Source: Hyphomicrobiales bacterium
Lineage (GTDB): Bacteria; Pseudomonadota; Alphaproteobacteria; Rhizobiales; Aestuariivirgaceae
Direction: 5' to 3'
Assembly (NCBI GenBank): GCA_020029455.1
Contig: JAIBJH010000152.1
Span: forward strand, 1-6,642
DNA: 6,642 nucleotides
The notes under the pieces were generated by a model that saw only the letters and a list, made by a program, of their open reading frames with translations, was not told the DNA's origin and searched no databases. The position numbers were made by a program, and so were the translations under genes. Of this stretch, positions 1-4,375 are shown piece by piece (the stretch's first letter is position 1; each line of letters starts with the position of its first letter).

Positions 1-298
1 AATCAGCCTCGAGGCCCAGAACCCACTGCTCGAATTGATGGTTGTAACCACCCATCACGCCGCCCTTCCAGCCGCAGCCGGACATTTCGAATTCCGCGAC
101 CGCCGTGTTGTCGATCAGTTCACCCTCAATGCAGGTGGCGCCGGCCCAGCCACCCACATAGAAGCCGGTCCAGTCAAAGTTTGCGGGGCGCAGGTCTTCG
201 ACCGGCGGAGGTGGCATGTCGAGATCCGCGGCGATGGCGGTTGCCGCGGGCACAAAGGCCACGGACGCAAGTGCAAGACGAAGTAAGAACTTTTTCAT
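1..298 (-). CDS. Outer-membrane beta-barrel protein, Omp25/31 type (partial, C-terminus outside window)
   Basis: The minus strand reads open from an ATG at 298 to the window edge, giving 99 codons of an incomplete protein. Residues 1-24 form a signal peptide: a basic start (MKK), a hydrophobic core, and an Ala-rich cleavage region ending ATAIAA. A Pro-rich linker follows (DMPPPPVEDLRP), then FDWTGFYVGGWAG at about 41-53. That motif is the hallmark first strand of small alphaproteobacterial outer-membrane barrels (Omp25/Omp31 and related 'porin family' proteins), which are structural surface proteins and not classical trimeric porins. GGVMGGYNHQFEQWVLGLEAD near the edge fits the second and third strands. 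Two cysteines, C56 and C75, lie on either side of a predicted loop and could form a disulfide, which is uncommon in this fold. No strong Shine-Dalgarno precedes the ATG, but the signal peptide fixes the start. It is divergent from thrS, with a CtrA-like box 54-69 bases upstream. The fold is secure; the specific role is not known. Confidence 0.88.
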   Translation of the reverse strand, partial: MKKFLLRLALASVAFVPAATAIAADLDMPPPPVEDLRPANFDWTGFYVGGWAGATCIEGELIDNTAVAEFEMSGCGWKGGVMGGYNHQFEQWVLGLEAD

Positions 299-327
299 GT
301 GTAAGACCCAAGCCGTTAACAATACGA

Positions 328-340
328 ATGGTCAAACCAT
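328..340. repeat. Short inverted repeat in the omp/thrS divergent region
   Basis: ATGGT (328-332) and ACCAT (336-340) are perfect 5-base inverted arms around CAA. The repeat lies 30-42 bases upstream of the outer-membrane gene start, where a repressor or activator could act. The arms are short enough to occur by chance, so it is recorded only as a candidate operator. Confidence 0.25.
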
Positions 341-351
341 GAACTGTTAGG

Positions 352-367
352 GTTAATTCCGGGTAAA
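352..367 (-). promoter_or_regulatory. CtrA-like binding box upstream of the outer-membrane protein gene
   Basis: On the minus strand the sequence reads TTTA-N7-TTAAC. This differs at one of nine defined positions from the CtrA consensus TTAA-N7-TTAAC known from Caulobacter and Hyphomicrobiales. It sits 54-69 bases upstream of the ATG of the outer-membrane gene, a normal distance for a regulator at a promoter. CtrA is the response regulator that times envelope, division and motility genes in alphaproteobacteria. The match is by eye; binding is inferred, and a convincing -10 element was not found next to it. Confidence 0.4.
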
Positions 368-373
368 GCGGCG

Positions 374-407
374 CAAGTGCTGGTTTTTCTCGGATTTGGC
401 GCACTTG
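374..407 (+). repeat. Interrupted inverted repeat in the thrS leader region
   Basis: CAAGTGC (374-380) is complementary to GCACTTG (401-407), a perfect 7-base stem with a 20-base loop containing a T5 run. It lies 92-125 bases upstream of the thrS start. If it is transcribed it could form a leader hairpin. No T-box features are visible, and none are expected in a proteobacterium. A second, smaller stem (CCCGC 463-467 with GCGGG 476-480) sits just before the thrS Shine-Dalgarno. The role of both is unknown. Confidence 0.3.
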
Positions 408-498
408 ACCCCAAGCCGCGGCGCGGGCAAGAGCGGCCAGAATTGACCAGTGATTTGGCTTACCCGCGCGCGTTTGCGGGAGTGGGCAGGAGGATTAA

Positions 499-2454
499 AT
501 GATTGCGGTGACGTTTCCGGATGGTGCTTCCCGGTCTTATGAAAAGAACACCACACCTGCACAAATTGCCGCCTCCATATCCAAATCACTTGAGAAGAAG
601 GCCGCAGCTGCGGTCATCGACGGCAAGCTTGCAGATCTTTCGGAGCCGCTTCAACAAGATGCAAAGCTGGAACTCATCACGCGTGACGATCCGCGGGCAC
701 TTGAACTAATCCGACACGATTGTGCCCATGTTCTTGCCGAAGCCGTGCAGGAACTGTTCCCCGGCACGCAGGTGACGATCGGACCTGTGATCGAGAATGG
801 TTTCTACTACGACTTCTTCCGCAACGAGCCATTCACGCCTGCGGACTTCCCGGCCATCGAAAAAAAGATGCGGGAGATCATCCAGCGCGACAAGTCGTTC
901 ACGCGCACGGTGAAGACGCGGGAAGAGGCCAAGGCGTTTTTCCGCGCCAAGGGTGAGAACTTCAAGGTTGAACTGGTCGATACCATCCCCGGTAGCGAGG
1001 ACATCAAGTTCTATGACCAGGGCGGATGGGTCGACCTGTGCCGCGGGCCTCACATGAACTCCACTGGCAAGGTGGGCAGCGCCTTCAAACTGATGAAGGT
1101 GGCAGGCGCCTATTGGCGTGGCGATTCCAAGAACCCCATGCTGACGCGCATCTACGGCACAGCCTGGGCCAGTGAAGCCGATCTCAAGAACTACGTCACG
1201 GCGCTGGAGGAAGCTGAGAAGCGCGATCACCGGAAACTTGGCAGAGAAATGGACCTGTTCCATTTCCAGGAGGAGGGACCTGGCGTTGTCTTCTGGCATG
1301 CCAAGGGCTGGACCATGTTCCAGCAGCTCATCGCCTATATGCGCAGGCGTCTCAACAAGCTTGACTATGACGAGGTGAATGCGCCGCAGCTTCTCGACAA
1401 GTCACTGTGGGAAACCTCCGGCCATTGGGGCTGGTACAAGGAATCCATGTTCGGGGCGACACCCGCTGGCGAAGAGGCGGAGGATGGGGAGCGTGTCTAT
1501 GCCATCAAGCCGATGAATTGCCCCGGCCATGTGCAGATCTTCAAGCATGGCTTACGCAGCTATCGCGAATTGCCGATGCGGCTTGCGGAATTCGGTGCGG
1601 TGCATCGCTATGAGCCGTCGGGCGCGCTGCATGGTCTCATGCGGGTGCGCGGTTTCACGCAGGACGATGCGCACATCTTCTGCACACCGGAGCAAATGGC
1701 CGATGAATGCCTTAAGATCAACGATCTCATCCTTACTACCTACAAGGATTTCGGTTTCGAGCAGATCGTTGTGAAACTCTCGACACGGCCAGAAAAGCGC
1801 GTGGGTTCCGACGAAGCCTGGGATCGCGCCGAAGCCATCATGGGCAAGGTTTTGGAGCAGATTGCCGCGGAGAGCGGCGGTTCGATCAAGACATCCGTCA
1901 ATCCGGGCGAGGGCGCCTTCTACGGCCCCAAATTCGAATATGTGTTGCGCGATGCTATCGGCCGCGACTGGCAGTGTGGCACCACGCAGGTGGACTTCAA
2001 TCTGCCGGAACGCTTCGGTGCCTTCTACATCGGCGAGGACGGCAACAAGCATGTGCCGGTGATGATCCACCGCGCCATCTGCGGCTCCATGGAGCGCTTC
2101 CTCGGCATACTGATCGAGAATTACGCGGGGCACTTCCCCTTGTGGCTTGCACCCACGCAGATCAAGGTGTGCACGATCACTTCAGAGGCCGATGACTATG
2201 CCGTTGAGGTGACAAAGGCACTGAAAGATGTGGGTCTTCGTGCCGAGAGCGATTTGCGCAACGAAAAGATCAATTACAAGGTCCGCGAACATTCGGTGAC
2301 GAAGGTTCCGGTGATCCTCGTGGTCGGCAAGCGTGAAATGGAGGAGAAAGCCGTCAACATGCGCCGCCTCGGCAGCCAAGAGCAGAAGGCCATGGGTCTT
2401 GCGGAGGCATTGGCGGCGCTGAAGACCGAAGCCACACCACCGGATTTACGGTAG
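499..2454 (+). CDS. thrS: Threonyl-tRNA synthetase
   Basis: This cytoplasmic class II aminoacyl-tRNA synthetase attaches threonine to tRNA-Thr using ATP and removes mischarged serine. At 651 residues it has the full bacterial length. Domains in order are: TGS (about 1-62); the editing domain with H73-x3-H77 (HDCAH) and C181-x3-H185 (CRGPH); the catalytic core (about 245-545); and a C-terminal anticodon-binding domain (about 552-645). The catalytic zinc ligands are visible as C341 in MNCPGH, H392 in DDAHIF and H524 in MIHRA. Motif 2 surrounds R370 (VHRYEPSG) and motif 3 is the segment HRAICGSMERFLGIL at 524-538. GPKFEYVLRDAIGRDWQCGT at 477-496 is typical of the family. A strong AGGAGG (488-493) lies 5 bases before the ATG and fixes the start. 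The gene is apparently monocistronic, divergent from the outer-membrane gene and followed by a long non-coding gap. No frameshift or missing catalytic residue was seen. Confidence 0.99.
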   Translation: MIAVTFPDGASRSYEKNTTPAQIAASISKSLEKKAAAAVIDGKLADLSEPLQQDAKLELITRDDPRALELIRHDCAHVLAEAVQELFPGTQVTIGPVIENGFYYDFFRNEPFTPADFPAIEKKMREIIQRDKSFTRTVKTREEAKAFFRAKGENFKVELVDTIPGSEDIKFYDQGGWVDLCRGPHMNSTGKVGSAFKLMKVAGAYWRGDSKNPMLTRIYGTAWASEADLKNYVTALEEAEKRDHRKLGREMDLFHFQEEGPGVVFWHAKGWTMFQQLIAYMRRRLNKLDYDEVNAPQLLDKSLWETSGHWGWYKESMFGATPAGEEAEDGERVYAIKPMNCPGHVQIFKHGLRSYRELPMRLAEFGAVHRYEPSGALHGLMRVRGFTQDDAHIFCTPEQMADECLKINDLILTTYKDFGFEQIVVKLSTRPEKRVGSDEAWDRAEAIMGKVLEQIAAESGGSIKTSVNPGEGAFYGPKFEYVLRDAIGRDWQCGTTQVDFNLPERFGAFYIGEDGNKHVPVMIHRAICGSMERFLGILIENYAGHFPLWLAPTQIKVCTITSEADDYAVEVTKALKDVGLRAESDLRNEKINYKVREHSVTKVPVILVVGKREMEEKAVNMRRLGSQEQKAMGLAEALAALKTEATPPDLR

Positions 2455-2465
2455 GAACGAATGAG

Positions 2466-2485
2466 CAGACATTGAGAATCGTCTG
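2466..2485 (+). terminator. Weak candidate hairpin terminator after thrS
   Basis: CAGAC-ATT (2466-2473) pairs with AAT-(C)-GTCTG (2477-2485), an 8-base stem with one bulged C and a GAG loop, 12 bases after the thrS stop codon. Only a short T-run follows (ATTTGG), so it is at best a weak intrinsic terminator. It could also protect the 3' end of the thrS message. Confidence 0.35.
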
Positions 2486-2579
2486 ACAGATTTGGCTACA
2501 TCCCCTCGGAAAGCGGGCTGTCGCCATGTTGCCTAAATAGATGATTTTGAAGTAAAAACCCATATATTGAAAATAGTCC

Positions 2580-2608
2580 TTGACACCGCGCGGTGAAAAG
2601 GGCATATT
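2580..2608 (+). promoter_or_regulatory. Near-consensus sigma70 promoter with AT-rich upstream element
   Basis: TTGACA (2580-2585) is a perfect -35 hexamer. A 17-base spacer separates it from CATATT (2603-2608), which matches TATAAT at 4 of 6 positions. The 38 bases before it (about 2541-2579) are strongly AT-rich, resembling an UP element of the kind seen before stable-RNA genes. The predicted start is near 2615. The first protein gene downstream on this strand begins about 400 bases later, so the promoter appears to drive a non-coding or unannotated transcript. A 12-base perfect palindrome, CACCGCGCGGTG (2584-2595), overlaps the end of the -35 and the spacer and could be an operator. Confidence 0.65.
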
Positions 2609-2614
2609 CCGCTA

Positions 2615-2808
2615 CATTCCAGCAGTGGGTAAGAACTCCCACCCTCTCTCCCAGCAATAGTCTTGAGACCATCACGAAGACGACGTGGAAGAGAACTCTT
2701 TGGGAGTAAACCCTTCTGGCTATTGAGCGCACTCATGCAGGGTGCATAGCAAGAGCGGCGGGACGCTGCCCTCACGACCTCATAAAACCAATACGGCAAG
2801 GAGAAGCC
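2615..2808 (+). ncRNA. Candidate structured non-coding RNA, family not recognised
   Basis: This stretch follows the strong promoter and can form several local stems. GTGGG 2625-2629 pairs with CCCAC 2638-2642. A two-part hairpin has GCTAT 2719-2723 paired with ATAGC 2746-2750 and, inside it, GCACTC 2729-2734 with GGGTGC 2740-2745. GCGGC 2755-2759 pairs with GCTGC 2765-2769. Competing long-range pairings also exist: ACTCCCA 2635-2641 with TGGGAGT 2701-2707, and CAATAGTC 2655-2662 with GGCTATTG 2718-2725. The 3' end is not fixed because no clear T-run terminator is visible; a weak ACAC-TT-GTGT plus TTTT lies at 2874-2886. Conserved signatures of SRP RNA, tmRNA and RNase P RNA are absent. 6S RNA cannot be excluded by eye. 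Calling it an RNA gene rests on the promoter plus structure, both inferred. Confidence 0.35.
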
Positions 2809-2923
2809 ATCGACACCAAAATCAAAAATCTGTTCTCAACCTAGCGCATCGGACGAGTGGGTCAGTTCCTGCCACACTTGTGTTTTACCCATCATTTGCA
2901 ACGCACGTATTGTACACTAACGT

Positions 2924-2937
2924 TCACCACTTGGTGA
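2924..2937. repeat. Inverted repeat TCACCA-CT-TGGTGA
   Basis: Perfect 6-base arms surround a 2-base centre, about 85 bases before the methionine-rich gene. The spacing suits a dimeric DNA-binding protein better than an RNA hairpin, because the loop would be too small. It is a candidate operator only. Confidence 0.3.
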
Positions 2938-2946
2938 TTGCCGCCG

Positions 2947-2963
2947 TTGTGAGTTTCTTGTGA
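2947..2963 (+). repeat. Tandem direct repeat TTGTGA at 11-base spacing
   Basis: TTGTGA occurs at 2947-2952 and again at 2958-2963, one helical turn apart. A related TTGGTGA lies just upstream at 2931-2937. Tandem half-sites about 11 bases apart are how PhoB/OmpR-family response regulators bind. The repeat lies 59-75 bases before the methionine-rich gene start. Function is inferred and the regulator is unknown. Confidence 0.3.
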
Positions 2964-2988
2964 TCGGCGAAAGCGGGAGACCCGGGAG

Positions 2989-3006
2989 TGGAACAATTAT
3001 GTTCCA
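2989..3006. promoter_or_regulatory. Inverted repeat just upstream of the methionine-rich gene
   Basis: TGGAACA (2989-2995) and TGTTCCA (3000-3006) are perfect 7-base inverted arms around ATTA. The repeat ends 5 bases before the Shine-Dalgarno GGAG of the next gene. It could be an operator, or a leader hairpin that affects ribosome access. The first arm contains GGAAC, the -35 motif of alphaproteobacterial EcfG sigma factors, but no matching CGTT element lies at the right distance, so an EcfG promoter is not supported. Confidence 0.4.
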
Positions 3007-3021
3007 TCCATGGAGTTGAAC

Positions 3022-3282
3022 ATGAAACATGTGTTGATCGCAGCCGCTGTAGCCGTGATCGCATTTTCGCCGGTCGCAAGGGCCGACATGGCGGCGTGCA
3101 ACGACGAGAGCATGAAGAAAGCCGAGACGGACCTCATGGCCATGACCGACCCTGCCAAAAAGGATATGATGGCAATGGGCATGAAGGAACTCGACATGGC
3201 CAAGATGGCCATGAAAGACAACAAGGAAAAGGACTGCTCCATGCATCTTGACGCGGCCATGAAGGCCGCCATGGGCCAGTAG
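3022..3282 (+). CDS. Secreted methionine-rich small protein of unknown function
   Basis: The chosen start is the ATG at 3022, giving 86 residues. GGAG (3012-3015) lies 6 bases before it, and the reading begins MKHVLIAAAVAVIAF, a standard signal peptide. An in-frame ATG at 3010 would add MELN and place the Shine-Dalgarno inside the gene. Signal peptidase probably cuts after A21 (VARA-D). The mature part of 65 residues contains 14 methionines, about one in five, plus many Lys, Asp and Ala, a single His (H75) and two cysteines (C26, C72) near its ends. It looks helical, probably a helical hairpin closed by a periplasmic disulfide. Methionine-rich periplasmic proteins can bind Cu(I) or Ag(I), or absorb oxidants by methionine oxidation; either role is only a hypothesis. 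It is transcribed alone, with candidate control repeats upstream and a perfect terminator downstream. I do not recognise a named family. Confidence 0.85.
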   Translation: MKHVLIAAAVAVIAFSPVARADMAACNDESMKKAETDLMAMTDPAKKDMMAMGMKELDMAKMAMKDNKEKDCSMHLDAAMKAAMGQ

Positions 3283-3301
3283 GCTTTCTTCCCGCCCTGG
3301 C

Positions 3302-3332
3302 TTGAATTGTCGCCTCCGCCGTTACATATAAC
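3302..3332 (+). promoter_or_regulatory. Candidate promoter inside the terminator for the oxidoreductase-pirin operon
   Basis: TTGAAT (3302-3307) resembles a -35. The terminator loop region supplies TATAAC (3327-3332), a 5 of 6 match to TATAAT, at a 19-base spacing; CATATA (3325-3330) lies at the ideal 17 but matches less well. Transcription from here would start near 3339, leaving a leader of about 8 bases without the terminator hairpin. The spacing is not ideal, so this is a hypothesis supported mainly by the need for some promoter after a strong terminator. Confidence 0.35.
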
Positions 3333-3345
3333 GGCGGAGGTTTTT
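3313..3345 (+). terminator. Rho-independent terminator after the methionine-rich gene, overlapping the next RBS
   Basis: CCTCCGCCGTTA (3313-3324) and TAACGGCGGAGG (3329-3340) form a perfect 12-base GC-rich stem with a CATA loop, followed by TTTTT (3341-3345). This is a textbook intrinsic terminator, 30 bases after the stop codon of the methionine-rich gene. Its 3' arm ends in GGAGG (3336-3340), which is 6 bases from the ATG of the oxidoreductase at 3347. The same bases therefore serve as terminator stem and as ribosome-binding site for the next gene. Confidence 0.93.
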
Positions 3346-3346
3346 C

Positions 3347-4375
3347 ATGGAAATTGGACTTTACACATTCGCCGACGTGGCGGCGGGCCACCCGGAACAA
3401 GCTGGCCAGCGCCTGCGCGATCTCATCGAGGAAATGGAGCTTGCCGATCAGGTGGGGCTCGATGTCTTTGCAGTCGGCGAACACCACAGACCTGATTATG
3501 CGGTGTCTTCTCCAGCCGTGGCGCTTGCAGCAGGTGCGGCGCGGACGAAGAATATCAAGCTCTCCAGCGCTGTCACTGTCCTGAGTTCCGATGATCCGGT
3601 GCGAGTGTTCCAGCAGTTTGCGACTGTTGACGGCATTTCCAATGGCCGAGCGGAAATCATGGTGGGGCGCGGATCCTTCATCGAATCCTATCCGCTCTTT
3701 GGCTATGACCTCGAAAGCTATGATGCGCTGTTTGCGGAGAAGCTCGACCTTTTGATGAAATTGCGTGAGAGCGAGCGCATCACCTGGCATGGCAGTCTGC
3801 GGCCTTCCCTCCATAATTTCGGCATTTACCCGCGTCCTGAACAGAAGCGCATGCCCATCTGGATCGCCGTCGGTGGCACGCCGCAGTCGGTTGTGCGCGC
3901 GGCCTCGCTGGATGTACCGATGGCGCTGGCCATCATCGGCGGTGATCCGCGCCGTTTCGAGCCTTTCTACGCACTCTACCGTGAGGCACATAAAAAGGCA
4001 GGGCATGATGCCAAGTCGATCCAACTTAGCCTCAACATGCATGGCTTCGTCAGCGACCCGACGGAAAGGGCTAAGGACATTTATGCCGCCGCGCATCTTG
4101 AGGTGATGAACCGCATCGGGCGCGAGCGTGGCTGGCCGCCCCAGGGACGCGAGCACTTCGAGGCGTCATGCGGACCTACGGGGAACCTGATCGTCGGCGA
4201 TCCAGAGCGTGTGGCGGCGCGCATCATCGAACTTCATTCCATCTTCAAGAACACCCGCATCCTGTTGCAGATGGCCATCGGCACTGTTCCGCATGCGGAG
4301 CAATTGAATGCCATTGAGCTGATGGGCGCGAAAGTGGCACCCTTGGTGCGGAAAGCTGTTGGAGGCAAAAAATGA
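3347..4375 (+). CDS. LLM-class flavin-dependent oxidoreductase
   Basis: This is a cytoplasmic luciferase-like monooxygenase or oxidoreductase that would use reduced flavin (FMNH2) supplied by a reductase; the substrate is unknown. The 342 residues match the LLM subgroup typified by an Agrobacterium structural-genomics protein. Visible motifs are the N-terminal strand MEIGLYTFADV, GLDVFAVGEHHRPDYAVSSP (37-56), TVLSSDDPVRVFQQFATVD (77-95), GRAEIMVGRGSFIES (100-114) with the GRG turn expected to contact flavin phosphate, and IAVGGTPQSVVRAA (173-186). Length and ends agree with a complete TIM-barrel protein. The ATG at 3347 is chosen because it opens the conserved first strand and lies 6 bases after GGAGG. 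That GGAGG belongs to the preceding terminator stem. The stop codon overlaps the ATG of the pirin gene (ATGA), so the two are translationally coupled. The family is certain; the chemistry is not. Confidence 0.95.
   Translation: MEIGLYTFADVAAGHPEQAGQRLRDLIEEMELADQVGLDVFAVGEHHRPDYAVSSPAVALAAGAARTKNIKLSSAVTVLSSDDPVRVFQQFATVDGISNGRAEIMVGRGSFIESYPLFGYDLESYDALFAEKLDLLMKLRESERITWHGSLRPSLHNFGIYPRPEQKRMPIWIAVGGTPQSVVRAASLDVPMALAIIGGDPRRFEPFYALYREAHKKAGHDAKSIQLSLNMHGFVSDPTERAKDIYAAAHLEVMNRIGRERGWPPQGREHFEASCGPTGNLIVGDPERVAARIIELHSIFKNTRILLQMAIGTVPHAEQLNAIELMGAKVAPLVRKAVGGKK

Larger units (their letters stand above)
2455..3021. other. 567-base intergenic region without a convincing protein gene
   Basis: This gap separates thrS from the methionine-rich gene and is visibly richer in A and T than the flanking genes. 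Open frames on both strands here are short, lack ribosome-binding sites and have no recognisable protein features. The gap contains, in order: a weak hairpin after thrS (2466-2485), an AT-rich block followed by a near-consensus promoter (2580-2608), a stretch able to form several hairpins (2615-2808), and a cluster of repeats before the next gene (2924-3006). Nothing in it resembles tRNA, tmRNA, SRP RNA, RNase P RNA or an insertion-sequence end. Confidence 0.7.

Noticed and set aside
706..1299. A 197-codon minus-strand open frame inside thrS
   Set aside because: It is antisense to the conserved editing domain of ThrS, with no ribosome-binding site and no protein-like composition.
2533..2799. 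An 88-codon minus-strand frame in the thrS downstream gap
   Set aside because: It runs through the promoter and hairpin region on the opposite strand, with no recognisable domain or convincing ribosome-binding site.
2798..2844. AAGGAG followed 5 bases later by an ATC-initiated 11-codon frame
   Set aside because: ATC starts are very rare (mainly infC), the frame is only 11 codons, and the AAGGAG lies within a possible GGC/GCC hairpin. There is too little to call a leader peptide.
2610..2850. Known housekeeping RNA (tmRNA, SRP RNA, RNase P RNA) in the gap after thrS
   Set aside because: The tag-coding and T-loop sequences of tmRNA, the GGAAG-type loop of SRP RNA and the conserved core of RNase P RNA could not be found. 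6S RNA could neither be confirmed nor excluded by eye.
2742..2963. A 73-codon plus-strand frame starting GTG in the thrS downstream gap
   Set aside because: It has no ribosome-binding site, begins inside the predicted hairpin and has a composition unlike the neighbouring genes. The hydrophobic C-terminal part is short and could be chance.
2990..3012. GGAAC as the -35 of an EcfG general stress promoter
   Set aside because: The partner CGTT at a spacing of about 17-18 bases is missing on either strand; the GGAAC is better explained as one arm of the inverted repeat.
2455..3021. Remnant of an insertion sequence or integration site
   Set aside because: No long terminal inverted repeats, target duplications, transposase fragments or tRNA-end sequences were seen.
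3134..4156. A 340-codon open frame on the minus strand, antisense to the oxidoreductase gene
   Set aside because: It is opposite a well-conserved flavin oxidoreductase, spans the terminator and part of the methionine-rich gene, and its protein has no recognisable family features. Its length is a by-product of codon use on the coding strand.
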